Counted from the first letter of the stretch, positions 26,336 to 38,165 are shown. The stretch is DNA of 54,577 bases from Thioalkalivibrio halophilus (GCF_001995255.1 NZ_MUZR01000021.1:1-54577), one strand, 5' to 3'. Notes: generated by a model not told the origin, from the sequence alone. Translations and numbers: made by a program.

Positions 26336-27253
26336 ATGTCCGTACCCGAGAATCCGTATTCCGAGGTCACTGTCGATACCCGTGCCCGCCAGGTGGAAGG
26401 GACCAATGCCTGGTACATGATCGGTCTGTCGGGCATCCCGGGCCCCGACAACGAGGGCCACACCTCCAACGCCGGTTTCGTGGTGACCGACGAGGGCGTG
26501 GTGGTCTACGATGCTCTGGGTACCCCGGCCCTGGGGTTCGAGATGATCCGGCGGATCCGGGAGGTCACGGATCAACCGATCCGCTACGTGATTGCGGGTC
26601 ATTACCATGCGGACCATATCTACGGTCTGCAGGCGTTCGCCGATCATACGGAAGCGCGCATCATCGGTCAGCGGCGGGCGGAAGATTATCTGCGCGGGCC
26701 GGGCGCCGAATCCCGTCTGCAGCAGCGTCGGGGCGTGCTTTATCCGTGGGTGGACGAAGACACTCAGGTGATCCCGCCGGACGAGCTGTTCGACGACGAG
26801 TACACCATCGAGCTGGGCGGCAAGACGTTCCGCCTGCTGCATGCCGGTCCGGCGCATTCACCGGATGACGTCATCATGGTGGTCGAGGAAGACGGCGTGG
26901 TGTTTGCCGGCGATATCGTGTTTGACGGCCGCATCCCGTTCCTCGGCGATGATGCCCTGGATTCCGGCAACTGGGTGAACCGCCTGGAGCAGGTGGAGGC
27001 GATGGAGCCGAACTTTCTGATCCCGGGGCATGGCGACGCGACCGCCAATGCCCGCCGGGCGGTGCGCTTCACCCGGGATTACCTGGTGAAGCTGCGGGAG
27101 CACATGGCGGAATCGGTCGAGGAAATGATGTCCTTCGAGGAGGCCTACGCTGCCATGGACTGGTCGGAATACGAAAACCTGCCGGCGTTCGACCAGACCA
27201 ATCGTTCGAACGCCAACGCGGTGTTCCTTGAGATGGAATCCAAACTGTTCTGA
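26336..27253 (+). CDS. Metallo-beta-lactamase fold hydrolase, SoxH/quinoprotein-relay type
   Basis: The 305-residue protein shows the zinc-binding GHYHADHIYG, the ligand regions GPAHSPDD and FAGDIVFDG, and IPGHGDA. This combination is typical of the SoxH-like or quinoprotein relay system metallo-hydrolases. Most relatives are exported, but this start (ATG 26336 behind GAGGAG) gives no signal peptide, so it should act in the cytosol. The physiological substrate of the family is not settled. It stands alone between the tRNA terminator and a long promoter region. Confidence 0.85.
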   Translation: MSVPENPYSEVTVDTRARQVEGTNAWYMIGLSGIPGPDNEGHTSNAGFVVTDEGVVVYDALGTPALGFEMIRRIREVTDQPIRYVIAGHYHADHIYGLQAFADHTEARIIGQRRAEDYLRGPGAESRLQQRRGVLYPWVDEDTQVIPPDELFDDEYTIELGGKTFRLLHAGPAHSPDDVIMVVEEDGVVFAGDIVFDGRIPFLGDDALDSGNWVNRLEQVEAMEPNFLIPGHGDATANARRAVRFTRDYLVKLREHMAESVEEMMSFEEAYAAMDWSEYENLPAFDQTNRSNANAVFLEMESKLF

Positions 27254-27441
27254 CGCCGGATCATTTCGGCGCCCGACCGGGCCCGGGATGTTCCGGGCCC
27301 CTTCGGGGTTGGCACCCCGGGTTCCCCGATCCGGCGTTGCGCCGCTTCCGGGTAGAACCACGACCCGCTGCGCCCCGCGCCTTGTCTCGGAAAACCCGGG
27401 GTACCAACGCGAGCGTGCACATTGATCAGGGTTTCCTTAAT

Positions 27442-27466
27442 ATTGCGCAATTACTTTGGTGCCAAA
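27442..27466 (+). promoter_or_regulatory. AT-rich region with two adjacent palindromes upstream of the DUF3683 gene
   Basis: ATTGCGCAAT (27442-27451) is a perfect 10-bp palindrome. TTTGGTGCCAAA (27455-27466) has 5-bp arms around TG, a form common in operators of GntR-type regulators, including those of lactate genes. They lie about 90-110 bp before the ATG. The surrounding 299-bp gap (27254-27552) also holds a GGGCCCGG / CCGGGCCC hairpin at 27279-27300 without a T run, and no gene. Confidence 0.35.
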
Positions 27467-27552
27467 AGAATGGACCGGGAGTGCGAGATCGTGCTTTCGG
27501 TCCGGCTGGCCGTTAACCTTGCGCTTCACTCTGATCGGGAGGCCCCGCCTCA

Positions 27553-30500
27553 ATGACCGCCGAACGCGTGCGCGAAATACCGTATAACTACACCTCTTTC
27601 TCCGATCGCGAAATCGTTATCCGCTTCCTCGGTTCCGATACCTGGGAACTGCTCAACGAGCTGCGTGGCGAGCGCCGTACCGGCGTGTCCGCGCGCATGC
27701 TGTTCGAGGTCCTGGGGGATATGTGGGTGGTGACGCGCAACCCGTATATCCAGGACGATCTGCTGGGAGACCGCAAGCGTCGCCGTTCTCTGATCGATGC
27801 GATGCAGCACCGCCTCGATCAGATCGAGGCCCGTGCCGAGGGCAACGAGAAGGCCCTGACCCTGGCTCGGCGCGCCCAGGCGGCACTGACCGCGTTCGCG
27901 GAGGAGTTCGACAAGACGCTGGCGTTGCGCGACAAGGTTCGCAAGCGTATGAACGGGCTCACGCACAAGGATAATATCCAGTTCGGCGGGCTGGCCCGCG
28001 TCTCGCACGTGACCGATGCGACCGACTGGCGCGTGGAGCTGCCGTTCGTGGTGCTGACGCCGGATTCCGAAGAGGAAATGGGCCCGCTGGTCGCGGCCTG
28101 TATCGAGCTGGGTCTGACCGTGATCCCGCGCGGTGGCGGTACCGGCTATACCGGCAGTGCGGTTCCGCTGTCCAAGCGCTCGGCGGTCATCAACACCGAG
28201 AAGCTGGAAAACATTAGCGACGTGCAGCGGCGCACGCTGCCGGGCGTGGACAAGGAAGTGCCGGTGGTGCATGTCGAGGCGGGCGTGGTCACCAAGCGCG
28301 TTTCCGAGCTGGCCGACAATAACGGCCTGGTATTCGCGGTGGATCCGACCTCGCAGGACGCATCCACTATCGGCGGCAACGTGGCCATGAATGCCGGCGG
28401 CAAGAAGGCGGTGCTGTGGGGCACCGCGCTGGATAACCTTGCGGCCTGGACCATGGTCACTCCCGAGGCCGACTGGATGTACATCGAGCGCCTCGATCAC
28501 AACCTCGGCAAGATCCACGATGCGCAGACGGTGCAGTTCCGCGTGACTCGCTACGAGGCCGACGGGAAGACCCAGAAGGGCGAGCCCGAGATCCTCGAGA
28601 TGCCCGGGGCGCAGTTCCGCAAGACGGGGCTCGGCAAGGACGTGACCGACAAGACCCTGATGGGGGTGCCGGGCATCCAGAAGGAAGGCTGCGACGGCCT
28701 GATCACCTCGGCGGAGTTCATCCTCCACCGCATGCCGGACAACATCCGCACCGTGTGCCTGGAGTTCTATGGCACCGACCTGCACGAGGCGGTCCCGGCG
28801 ATCGTCGAGATCAAGGACGCGGTGGATGCCGAGGACGAGGTCCTGCTGGCCGGGCTCGAGCACCTCGACGAACGCTACGTGCGCGCGGTGAAGTACACCC
28901 CCAAGGGGGCGCGCGGCGACCTGCCGAAGATGGTCCTGGTGGCCGACATCGTCTCCGACAACGAGGACGCGCTGGGCCGGCTGGCCGGGCAGATGGTGCG
29001 TGCGGCCAACGCCCGCAACGGCGAGGGCTTCATCGCCGTGAGCCCCGAGGCACGCAAGCGCTTCTGGGCGGATCGTGCCCGCACCGCGGCCATCGCCCAT
29101 CACACCAACGCGTTCAAGATCAACGAGGACGTGGTGATCCCGCTGGAGCGGCTGGCGGAATACACCGAGGGGGTGGAGACCCTCAACGTCCGCGAATCGC
29201 TGAAGAACAAGCTGGCGATGATCGACGAGATGCTGGAGTGCATGCGCGGCGATCATCCCGAACTGCGCGAGCTGCTGGAAGACGCCGAGGGCGAGGGCCA
29301 GCAGTGGTTCGAGTCCAAGCGCCAGCGGGCGGTCGAGGTGCTGGAATCCGTGCGCGATCGCTGGTCGCGCATCGCCGACAACTTCCACACCCTGGCCTCC
29401 GAATGCGACGAGCTGCTGGATGACGCCGCGCGTGCGGACATGCGTCCGCATGACAAGCTGATCCACCTGCTGCTGCGCCGCAGCCTGCGCATCTCCTACC
29501 GCGCGGAGGTCGAACGGCCGCTGTTCGACATCTTCAACGGCCACCAGATGGAGTCGGTGCGCAAGCGCCTGACCGCCATCCATGACCGGGTACTGACGAG
29601 TCGTCTGTTCATCGCCCTGCACATGCATGCGGGCGACGGCAACGTGCACACCAACATCCCGGTCAATTCCAACGACTACCCGATGATGCATCAGGCCGAG
29701 CGCCTGGTGGACGAGGTGATGCGCCTGGCGCGCGAGCTGGACGGGGTGATCTCCGGTGAGCACGGCATCGGGCTGACCAAGATGCAGTACCTGGACCCGG
29801 AGTCGATCACGTCCTTCGCGAAGTACAAGAAGCAGATCGACCCCGAAGGAGTGTTCAACGCCGGCAAACTGATGGAAGGCTCCGGCCTGAACAATGCCTA
29901 CACGCCGTCGCTGCGCCTGGTAAAGCAGGAGGCATTGATCCTGGAGCAGAGCGAGCTGGGGGATCTCAACGACGAGATCAAGGACTGCCTGCGCTGCGGC
30001 AAGTGCAAGCCGGTGTGCAACACGCACGTCCCGCGGGCCAACCTGCTGTACTCGCCGCGCAACAAGATCCTGGCGACCGGGCTGATCGTCGAGGCCTTCC
30101 TCTACGAAGAGCAGACTCGGCGCGGGCTGTCCCTCAACCACTTCGAGGAAATGAACGACGTGGCCGATCACTGCACGATCTGCCACAAGTGCCTGAACCC
30201 GTGCCCGGTCGATATCGACTTCGGCGACGTGACCATGCACATGCGCTCGATCCTGAACAAGAAGGGCAAGCGCAAGGCATCGCCGGCGACCATGATGTCC
30301 ATGGCCTTCCTGAACACCAAGGATCCCGCCACCATCAAGGGTATTCGCAAGGGCGCGATCCAGATGGGGTACGCGGCCCAGCGCCTGGGCCACTGGTCGT
30401 TCAAGAAGCTCGGCCTGACCGGCGAGGGCAAGACCCCGCGTTCGACCACCGGCAAGCCGCCGGTGCACGAGCAGGTCGTGCATTTCGTGAAGAAACCCAT

Positions 30501-31395
30501 GCCGGCCGGGCTGCCGAGCCAGACCACGCGCCAGATGCTGGGGCTGGAGGACTCGCGCTACGTCCCGATCCTGCGCGATCCGGTGAAGACCGACATGGAC
30601 TCCGATGCGGTGTTCTACTTCCCCGGCTGTGGCTCCGAACGCCTGTTCAGCCAGGTCGGCCTGGCCACCCTGGCCATGCTCTACGATGCGGGGGCGCAGA
30701 CCGTGCTGCCGCCGGGCTACCTGTGCTGCGGCTATCCGCAGAATGCCGGTGGCGATTTCGAGAAGGGCTCGCAGATCAGCACCGAAAACCGCGTGCTGTT
30801 CCATCGCATCGCGACCACGCTCAACTACCTCGATATCAAGACCGTGGTGGTTTCCTGCGGGACCTGCATGGATCAGCTGCTCAAATACGAATTCGAGCGG
30901 ATCTTCCCGGGCTGCCGGCTGCTGGATATCCACGAGTACCTGATGGAGAAGGGCATCAAACTGGAAGGCCTCCAGGGGGTTCAGTACATGTACCACGACC
31001 CCTGCCACTCGCCGATGAAGTCGCACAAGCCGACCGAGGTGGCCGGCAACCTGCTGGGCCAGCCGGTGCTGGAGTCCGACCGCTGCTGCGGCGAGGCCGG
31101 GACCTTCGCGGTCAGCCGCCCGGACATTGCGACCCAGGTGCGCTTCCGCAAGCAGGAGGAGCTGCACAAGGGCATCAAGCAGCTGACCGGCGAGGAGAAG
31201 GCGGAAAACGGCAACGTGAAGATGCTGACCTCCTGCCCGGCCTGCCAGCAGGGGCTGTCGCGCTACCGCGAGGATACCGGCCTGGACACCGATTACATCG
31301 TGGTGGAGATGGCCAACCGGCTGCTGGGCGAGGACTGGCAGAAGGGCTTCATCGACCGGGCGCGTGAAGGAGGCATCGAGAAGGTCCTGCTCTGA
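27553..31395 (+). CDS. DUF3683 fusion: FAD-linked D-lactate-dehydrogenase-like oxidoreductase with Fe-S and CCG domains
   Basis: The 1280-residue protein joins four parts: the DUF3683 region (about 1-135); an FAD-binding PCMH domain ([16 protein letters not shown] near 190-210, then the [11 protein letters not shown] loop) with an FAD-oxidase C domain to about 775 ([18 protein letters not shown]); two 4Fe-4S motifs, [11 protein letters not shown] near 812 and [12 protein letters not shown] near 873; and two CCG heterodisulfide-reductase-like modules with GCGSE near 1024 and CCGEAG near 1177. The layout is that of D-lactate or 2-hydroxyacid dehydrogenases (Dld-II, GlcD plus GlcF) in one chain, likely feeding electrons to quinone at the membrane surface. 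GGGAGG precedes ATG 27553. The substrate is unproven; a lactate permease gene lies 13 kb away. Confidence 0.9.
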   Translation: MTAERVREIPYNYTSFSDREIVIRFLGSDTWELLNELRGERRTGVSARMLFEVLGDMWVVTRNPYIQDDLLGDRKRRRSLIDAMQHRLDQIEARAEGNEKALTLARRAQAALTAFAEEFDKTLALRDKVRKRMNGLTHKDNIQFGGLARVSHVTDATDWRVELPFVVLTPDSEEEMGPLVAACIELGLTVIPRGGGTGYTGSAVPLSKRSAVINTEKLENISDVQRRTLPGVDKEVPVVHVEAGVVTKRVSELADNNGLVFAVDPTSQDASTIGGNVAMNAGGKKAVLWGTALDNLAAWTMVTPEADWMYIERLDHNLGKIHDAQTVQFRVTRYEADGKTQKGEPEILEMPGAQFRKTGLGKDVTDKTLMGVPGIQKEGCDGLITSAEFILHRMPDNIRTVCLEFYGTDLHEAVPAIVEIKDAVDAEDEVLLAGLEHLDERYVRAVKYTPKGARGDLPKMVLVADIVSDNEDALGRLAGQMVRAANARNGEGFIAVSPEARKRFWADRARTAAIAHHTNAFKINEDVVIPLERLAEYTEGVETLNVRESLKNKLAMIDEMLECMRGDHPELRELLEDAEGEGQQWFESKRQRAVEVLESVRDRWSRIADNFHTLASECDELLDDAARADMRPHDKLIHLLLRRSLRISYRAEVERPLFDIFNGHQMESVRKRLTAIHDRVLTSRLFIALHMHAGDGNVHTNIPVNSNDYPMMHQAERLVDEVMRLARELDGVISGEHGIGLTKMQYLDPESITSFAKYKKQIDPEGVFNAGKLMEGSGLNNAYTPSLRLVKQEALILEQSELGDLNDEIKDCLRCGKCKPVCNTHVPRANLLYSPRNKILATGLIVEAFLYEEQTRRGLSLNHFEEMNDVADHCTICHKCLNPCPVDIDFGDVTMHMRSILNKKGKRKASPATMMSMAFLNTKDPATIKGIRKGAIQMGYAAQRLGHWSFKKLGLTGEGKTPRSTTGKPPVHEQVVHFVKKPMPAGLPSQTTRQMLGLEDSRYVPILRDPVKTDMDSDAVFYFPGCGSERLFSQVGLATLAMLYDAGAQTVLPPGYLCCGYPQNAGGDFEKGSQISTENRVLFHRIATTLNYLDIKTVVVSCGTCMDQLLKYEFERIFPGCRLLDIHEYLMEKGIKLEGLQGVQYMYHDPCHSPMKSHKPTEVAGNLLGQPVLESDRCCGEAGTFAVSRPDIATQVRFRKQEELHKGIKQLTGEEKAENGNVKMLTSCPACQQGLSRYREDTGLDTDYIVVEMANRLLGEDWQKGFIDRAREGGIEKVLL

Positions 31396-31497
31396 ACGAC
31401 GGTTTCCCGTACACTGCGCAGTGGAATAAACGGAGTTCACAGGGCGTCGCAGGGAAGGCCGTATCCCGCGCCCCCTGCTGACGTCAACGGAGATCGC

Positions 31498-32322
31498 ATG
31501 AGCTTTCGTCATTTCGCTGTTCGTTCGGGTGTGTTCGCCCTTGCCGCCGGCCTGCTGGCCACCCCTGTCATCGTCTCGGCCCAGCTGGCGGAGTTTCCGG
31601 GGCGTCATCTTTACGAACGCTTCGGGGTGGAGGCCATCGAACTGTTCGACCTGCGTGGTCAGTTCAGCGGCTCGACCCTGGTGGACGTGCGCCCGCGCGC
31701 GGAATTCGACGTGATGCGGATGCGCGACGCCCATCACGTGAATCTGCACGCCCCCGATTTCGACGAGCGTGTCCGCGACCTGGAAGCCCGCGAGGGCAGC
31801 CCGCTGGTGTTCTACTGCAACGGGCGCGACAGCCATCGGGCGTACCGTGCCGCGGCGCGGGCCAGTGATGCCGGGCTTGATGCCGTGCTGGCGTATGATG
31901 CCGGCATGAACGACTGGGCGCGGAGCTATCCGCGCTTCTCCCGCCTGTTCGGCGAAGCGGTCGAGGACGACGATCTGATCCCCGACGCGTCGTTCGCGGC
32001 GCGGTTGCTGGATGGAGAGACGTTCGCACGCCGGGCCCAGGAAGACGACAGCCTGCTGCTCGACATCAGTGGTGCCGGGGACGAGGACGACATCGCCCTG
32101 TTCGGCGGACGCGAGCGGGTCATGCCGGTGAATGAGCCGGCGGCCCTGGACGACGCCCTGCGGGCGGCCGCCGCGGACGGCGACACCCTGCTGATCTTCG
32201 ACCAGCACGGACAGCAGGTGCGCTGGCTGCAGTATCGCCTGCGCGAGCTGGGCATCGAGGACGAGCGTTATTACTTCCTCGAGGGCGGAATGGAGGCGTT
32301 CTACGACGAGGTGATGGGCTGA
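31498..32322 (+). CDS. Periplasmic protein with two rhodanese domains, second one lacking the cysteine
   Basis: The 274-residue protein has a signal peptide cleaved probably after VSA near residue 28. The first rhodanese domain has LVDVRPRAEFD and an active-site loop beginning FYCNGRDSHRA, so it keeps the sulfur-carrying cysteine. The second domain has the matching loop as FDQHGQQVRW with no cysteine, so it is probably structural. Rhodaneses move sulfane sulfur to acceptors such as cyanide or thiols. Export fits sulfur metabolism in the periplasm. It is 102 bp behind the DUF3683 gene. Confidence 0.85.
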   Translation: MSFRHFAVRSGVFALAAGLLATPVIVSAQLAEFPGRHLYERFGVEAIELFDLRGQFSGSTLVDVRPRAEFDVMRMRDAHHVNLHAPDFDERVRDLEAREGSPLVFYCNGRDSHRAYRAAARASDAGLDAVLAYDAGMNDWARSYPRFSRLFGEAVEDDDLIPDASFAARLLDGETFARRAQEDDSLLLDISGAGDEDDIALFGGRERVMPVNEPAALDDALRAAAADGDTLLIFDQHGQQVRWLQYRLRELGIEDERYYFLEGGMEAFYDEVMG

Positions 32323-32331
32323 GAGCGGGGA

Positions 32332-32541
32332 TCAGCGGCGGAAGAAGCTCAGGATCAGTGACAGCACGATGCTGACGATGATCATGGTCGTCAGCGGGAA
32401 GTAGAAGCGGCTGTCACCGCGTTCGATCACGATGTCCCCCGGGAGCCGCCCCCAGGGGATCTTTCCCAGCCAGGGCCACAGCAGCCCGATCAGGACGATC
32501 GCGCCGCCGATGATGATCAGCCACTTGCCGGTCTCGTTCAT
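32332..32541 (-). CDS. DUF2905 small membrane protein
   Basis: A 69-residue protein with two membrane helices separated by the conserved WGRLPGDIVIERGDSRFYFP, the hallmark of DUF2905. Function unknown in the family. It follows rpiA by 6 bp on the same strand and is convergent with the rhodanese gene. Confidence 0.9.
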   Translation of the reverse strand: MNETGKWLIIIGGAIVLIGLLWPWLGKIPWGRLPGDIVIERGDSRFYFPLTTMIIVSIVLSLILSFFRR

Positions 32542-32547
32542 CGTGCC

Positions 32548-33210
32548 TCAGTGGTGGTGCAGTTCGCGCACGCCCTTCTCGCTGCCGATCAGCATCACGT
32601 CGGCCGGGCGCCGCGCGAACAGCCCGTTGGTCACCACCCCGGCGATGTGATCGATCTCCGATTCCAGCTCCACCGGGTTCATGATGCGCAGGTTGTGGAC
32701 GTCGAGGATGACGTTCCCGTTGTCGGTGACGAAGCCTTCGCGCAGTTCCGGATTGCCGCCCAGGTTCGACAGCGCGCGCGCCACGTGGCTGCGGGCCATC
32801 GGGATGACCTCCACCGGCAGCGGGAAGTTGCCCAGATAGTTCGCGATCTTGGTGTCGTCGACCACGCAGACAAAGGTCTCGGAGGCCGCGGCCACGATCT
32901 TCTCGCGGGTCAGCGCGCCGCCACCGCCCTTGGTCAGGTGCAGGTGGGTGGTGGCCTCGTCGGCGCCGTCGACGTAGATCGGCAGCGGGCCGGCCGAATT
33001 CAGGTCCAGGACCTCGATGCCATGTTTGCGCAGGCGCTCCGCGCTCGCCTCGCTGGAGGCGACGGCCCCGTCGATGCGGTTCTTCATGCCCGCCAGGGCA
33101 TCAATGAAATAGTTGGCGGTCGATCCGGTGCCGACACCGACCACCCAGCCGTCCTCGATCTTCGACAGGGCCGCTTCGGCCACCGCCTTCTTCATTTCGT
33201 CCTGAGTCAT
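32548..33210 (-). CDS. rpiA: Ribose-5-phosphate isomerase A
   Basis: Interconverts ribose-5-phosphate and ribulose-5-phosphate in the pentose phosphate and Calvin cycles. The 220-residue protein has [15 protein letters not shown], the [14 protein letters not shown] segment, the catalytic-site stretch YVDGADEA, and [16 protein letters not shown]. All are family signatures. ATG 33210 gives the normal N-terminus; longer in-frame starts add unrelated residues. It is divergent from ilvA. In a carboxysome-bearing autotroph its product supplies phosphoribulokinase. Confidence 0.96.
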   Translation of the reverse strand: MTQDEMKKAVAEAALSKIEDGWVVGVGTGSTANYFIDALAGMKNRIDGAVASSEASAERLRKHGIEVLDLNSAGPLPIYVDGADEATTHLHLTKGGGGALTREKIVAAASETFVCVVDDTKIANYLGNFPLPVEVIPMARSHVARALSNLGGNPELREGFVTDNGNVILDVHNLRIMNPVELESEIDHIAGVVTNGLFARRPADVMLIGSEKGVRELHHH

Positions 33211-33334
33211 CGCTTCGTCTCGCATGTTCTTGATATAACCTGTCGAGCATAACCATCCCGACGTTGACGGGACAAGCGCCGCGCAGCGCGAAGAGCTCAC
33301 AAGGTATGCGGTGCGCGTGCTATCGTGCGAAGTC

Positions 33335-34852
<1,518 letters not shown>

Positions 34853-34867
34853 TGGTGCCGTGCGGGG

Positions 34868-35758
34868 TCAGTCTTCCGGGGCGTCCAGTGCATCCGCCGG
34901 CGGCGTGGCCTCGGTCTCGATTCCCTCGCGCATCGCTTCCTCCGCCTCCTGGTTGAGTACGATCAGGGTGATGCGCCGGTTCACCGCGGCTTCGGGGTTG
35001 TCCCGGTCGAAGGGGACGGTGTCGGACAGCCCCACCACGCGCGCGATCTGTTCCGGTTCGGTGCCGCCGGCGATCAGCTCGCGCCGCGCGGCGTTGGCGC
35101 GGTCGGTGGACAGTTCCCAGTTGGTGTAGTCCTCGCGCTGCAGCGGGCGGGCATCGGTGTGGCCGGTGATCGAGATCCGGTTGGGGACCTCGTTGATGAG
35201 TCCCGCGAGCTCGCGCAGGATGCCGCTGGCATGCTCCAGCGGTCGCGCGCTGGCGGTGGCGAACATCGGACGATTCTCGGCGTCGATGATCTGGATGCGC
35301 AGGCCTTCCGGGGTGATGTCCATCAGCAGCTGGTCCTTGAACGGCTCCAGGGCCTGGCTGCGGTCGATGGCTTCTTCCAGCGCTTCCTGCAGCGATTCCA
35401 GGCGCTCGCGGTCCTCTTCCAGCAGGGTCTCGTCCGCTTCGGAGGGTTCCGGCGGGACGTCGTGACGGTCCGGCAGGCCCTCGAAATCGATGATCGACGG
35501 GTCGGCGCCGGTGCCGTCGCCGATGGCCTGTGACGGGGCCATGGCCTCGCCCTCGAACGCCGACGGGTTCTGGAAGTATTCAGACAGCGCAGCGCGTTCG
35601 TCCGCCTCCAGCGCGGCCAGCAGCCACAGCAGCAGGAAGAAGGCCATCATCGCCAGGGCGAAGTCGGCGAAGGCGACCTTCCACGAGCCCCCGTGGTGGC
35701 CGCCCTGGACCACCTTCTTCTTGACGATGATCGGCTGGGTCTTGTCCTCGACGCCCAT
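34868..35758 (-). CDS. motB: Flagellar stator protein MotB
   Basis: The 296-residue protein has a short cytosolic N-terminus, one membrane helix with the ion-carrying Asp32 in AFADFALAMMAFFLL, a plug/linker, and an OmpA-like peptidoglycan-binding domain with ISITGHTDARPL and the LSTDRANAARREL helix. With MotA it forms the ion channel that drives flagellar rotation. The gene lies 19 bp behind motA. Coupling to H+ or Na+ cannot be decided from these residues alone. Confidence 0.95.
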   Translation of the reverse strand: MGVEDKTQPIIVKKKVVQGGHHGGSWKVAFADFALAMMAFFLLLWLLAALEADERAALSEYFQNPSAFEGEAMAPSQAIGDGTGADPSIIDFEGLPDRHDVPPEPSEADETLLEEDRERLESLQEALEEAIDRSQALEPFKDQLLMDITPEGLRIQIIDAENRPMFATASARPLEHASGILRELAGLINEVPNRISITGHTDARPLQREDYTNWELSTDRANAARRELIAGGTEPEQIARVVGLSDTVPFDRDNPEAAVNRRITLIVLNQEAEEAMREGIETEATPPADALDAPED

Positions 35759-35777
35759 GAGCGGTGTCCGGCCGGCC

Positions 35778-36629
35778 TCAGGCCGCCTTCACGTGTTCCT
35801 CGAGTTCGGTGAAGCCCGGGCGCACGTCGCTTTCCATGGTCTTGCGGCCGAATTCCACCGAGACCTGCGGGCTGTAGCCCTGCACGTTGGCGAGGATGCA
35901 GGCCTTGATGCACTGCATGTACTTGGTGTCCTCGTGCGAGCGGGCCTCCAGCGCGGAGGCCGTCGGGCCGACGAAACCGTAGGCCAGCAGGATCCCGAGG
36001 AAACTGCCGACCAGCGCGGCGGCGACGTTCATGCCGATGGTCTCGATGTCGCCGCCGATGGCACCCATGGTGTTGATGATGCCGAGGATCGCCGCGACGA
36101 TGCCGAAGCCGGGCAGGGCGTCCGCCACCTTGTTTACCGCATGGCTGGGGCGCTCCACCTCTTCGTGGTGGGTCTCCAGATCCACGTCCATCAGGGCGTC
36201 GAGTTCGTGGGGGTTCATCGAGCCGGAGATGATCAGCCGGAGGTAGTCGGTGATGAATTCGACGGCATGGTGATTCTTCAGCACCCGCGGGTGGGCCTGG
36301 AAGATCTCGCTGTTTTCCGGATCGTCGATGTCGACTTCGACCGCCATCAGGCCCTCCTTGCGGGCCTTGACGAACAGCTTGTACATCAGCGCCAGCAGGT
36401 CGAGGTAGTCGGCCTGCGCATACTTGCGCCCCTGCATCAGTTTGGGGATCGACTTGAAGACCGTGACCACCACGTGTGGCGGGTTGGCGATCAGGAACGC
36501 GCCCAGCGCGGCGCCGCCGATGATGATGTATTCGTAGGGCTGCCAGATGATGAAGATGTCGCCGCCGTGGGCCACGTAGCCCCCGAAGACGGCGCCCAGT
36601 ACGACGAGAAAACCGAGGATGAACTTCAC
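35778..36629 (-). CDS. motA: Flagellar stator protein MotA
   Basis: The 283-residue protein has four membrane helices. Between helices 2 and 3 is the cytosolic loop with the FliG-contacting charges, and helix 3 follows ADALPGFGIVAAILGI, which carries the conserved proline of the ion path. Length and N-terminus (KFILGFLVVLGAVFGGY) resemble the E. coli MotA type more than the shorter PomA. Translation starts at a GTG. It is divergent from the HDOD gene. Confidence 0.95.
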   Translation of the reverse strand: MKFILGFLVVLGAVFGGYVAHGGDIFIIWQPYEYIIIGGAALGAFLIANPPHVVVTVFKSIPKLMQGRKYAQADYLDLLALMYKLFVKARKEGLMAVEVDIDDPENSEIFQAHPRVLKNHHAVEFITDYLRLIISGSMNPHELDALMDVDLETHHEEVERPSHAVNKVADALPGFGIVAAILGIINTMGAIGGDIETIGMNVAAALVGSFLGILLAYGFVGPTASALEARSHEDTKYMQCIKACILANVQGYSPQVSVEFGRKTMESDVRPGFTELEEHVKAA

Positions 36630-36698
36630 GCGCGCAGGCCCTGCGTTGCTATAGTCGGCAGCGATACCTTAATCGAGAACCGCACGCGAGGTACAGCG

Positions 36699-38066
36699 AT
36701 GGTCATGGACGAAACGGCGCCCTACGCTGCCCGCGCGCGCGGGCTGGCGGAGACGGACTGGCCGGTGCTGGGTTCCAGCGAGGCGGTGTTCGCCGACACC
36801 GACGAACTGGTGAACCGCTCGCTGCGCGAGGTGGGGCAGTATGCCGAGCGTGACCCCGGGCTGGCTTTGCGCCTGATCCTGCGGGCCAACGAGCCGCGCC
36901 CGGGGCTGAAGCAGGAGATCCATTCGGTTCCGGACGCCATTGCCATGCTCGGCCTGCGCGCAGTGCATCAGGAGATCGAACGGGCCCCCCGCGTGGAAGA
37001 CCTTCTGGGGGACCCGCAGCCGTACCGGCGGCGAGCGGCCCAGGCGCGCCTGGCGGCACTGATCGTGGAGGAGCTGGGACGGGTGCGCCACGACAGCGAA
37101 CCGGGCGAGCTGGGGCTGGCCGCCCTGTTGAACGACCTCGGCATGCTGGCGCTGGAAATGACCGGCGCGCCGGAACTGCCGGGACTGCGCTCGATGCTGC
37201 AGCTGCGGGCGGTGCCCGACGAGGCCAGTTACGTGGCCCTGGGCTATGCCACCGACGATCTGTCGCGCGGGATGGCCGAGCACATGCACCTCCCGGAGCT
37301 GGTGCGCGGTACCCTGCGCGCGGAAAATGCCGCTCACCCGCGCGCCATGGAAGTGATGGTGGCCTCCGCAGTGGCCGGCCAGATCTTCCACGGCATGGAC
37401 ACCCTGCGTGAGGACCGCGATCTGCGCCTGCTGGCGGGGTTGCTGGGCGAGCCCGACAAGGCGGCGGCGGATCGGCTTGGCCGACTGATGGAGGGCTTCA
37501 ACCGGGACGCGTGGCTGTATGCCATGGACGACCTGGATCCCTCGGCGGTCGCGCGCGTCTGGCGGGATGACTGCTCGCCGGTGCCGCTGGGCCTGGCGCC
37601 GCGCGGCGACATCGCGGTCAGCGGCGAGCTCGCACTGCAGCGCGAGCCGCACCGGGGCGTGCGCCTGCGGCGCCTGTTGCGCGCCTGCCAGTTCGGCCTG
37701 GGGCTCAACCGCGTGGTGTTCACGGAGCTGGCCCATGACGGTGAATGGCTGCAGGCTGTCGATCTGGTGGGTACGCTGCACGAGCCGGAGTTCAGCCATT
37801 TTGGCATCGGCCGGCATGACCTGGGCGCCATGGGTGCGGTGCTGGAGCAGACCGATCCGGTCTGGTGGTCGCGCGATCATCCTGACACCCCGTTGCCCGG
37901 GGCCGTGGCCGAGCTGACCGGCGGCGTGGACTGCCTGCTGGCGCCGGTGCTGGAGCACGGGCGCTGCATCGGGATGATCTACGCCGACCGGCGCTCGCCG
38001 GCGCTGGCGCTGGATTCCCGGACCCTCGACGGCTTCGCCCGGCTGCTGGCGGCGGCACGGCGCTGA
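36699..38066 (+). CDS. HDOD domain signalling protein
   Basis: The 455-residue cytosolic protein has an HDOD domain at roughly 25-215 (ALRLILRANEPRPG, HSVPDAIAMLGLRAV, LNDLGMLALEM), the output-type relative of HD phosphohydrolases that lacks the full set of metal ligands. The C-terminal 150 residues resemble a GAF-like fold by pattern (LAPVLEHGRCIGMIYADR). GAGG lies upstream of ATG 36699; a much longer in-frame extension overlaps motA and motB on the other strand and is not credible. Its place between motA and an Aer-like receptor suggests a motility signalling role. Confidence 0.82.
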   Translation: MVMDETAPYAARARGLAETDWPVLGSSEAVFADTDELVNRSLREVGQYAERDPGLALRLILRANEPRPGLKQEIHSVPDAIAMLGLRAVHQEIERAPRVEDLLGDPQPYRRRAAQARLAALIVEELGRVRHDSEPGELGLAALLNDLGMLALEMTGAPELPGLRSMLQLRAVPDEASYVALGYATDDLSRGMAEHMHLPELVRGTLRAENAAHPRAMEVMVASAVAGQIFHGMDTLREDRDLRLLAGLLGEPDKAAADRLGRLMEGFNRDAWLYAMDDLDPSAVARVWRDDCSPVPLGLAPRGDIAVSGELALQREPHRGVRLRRLLRACQFGLGLNRVVFTELAHDGEWLQAVDLVGTLHEPEFSHFGIGRHDLGAMGAVLEQTDPVWWSRDHPDTPLPGAVAELTGGVDCLLAPVLEHGRCIGMIYADRRSPALALDSRTLDGFARLLAAARR

Positions 38067-38069
38067 GGC

Positions 38070-38096
38070 TCAAGCCGCCTGCGCGGCGGCCGTTAC
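38070..38096 (+). promoter_or_regulatory. Candidate sigma28 (FliA) promoter of the Aer-like receptor
   Basis: TCAA (38070-38073) and GCCGTTAC (38089-38096) are exactly 15 bp apart. The consensus is TAAA-N15-GCCGATAA; nine of twelve positions match. The start would be near 38103, about 60 nt before the ATG. Chemoreceptors are typical sigma28 targets. Confidence 0.5.
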
Positions 38097-38165
38097 CCCG
38101 TACAACGACATTCACGCGACGAGCAAAGGGCGCGCCGGCCGGTGCGCCCGTGGAGACCGAGCAGC

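Noticed and set aside
27279-27300. Hairpin behind the metallo-hydrolase as an intrinsic terminator
   Set aside because: The 8-bp stem is strong but followed by CTTCGGGG, not by T residues.
27550-32208. Minus-strand open frame of about 1550 codons opposite the DUF3683 and rhodanese genes
   Set aside because: It mirrors codon bias of the plus-strand genes, spans two genes and an intergenic gap, and encodes no recognisable motif. Same reasoning for long frames opposite the hybrid kinase (15496-18801), the REC-EAL gene (13577-15418) and the GGDEF-EAL gene (46817-49852).
36630-36690. Possible sigma28 promoter for motA (GCCGACTA on the minus strand)
   Set aside because: No TAAA-like element lies 15 bp upstream; the only similar sequence is 8 bp away, which is too close.
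35490-36698. N-terminal extension of the HDOD protein
   Set aside because: It would run antisense through motA and motB, shows no domain, and a ribosome binding site supports the start at 36699.
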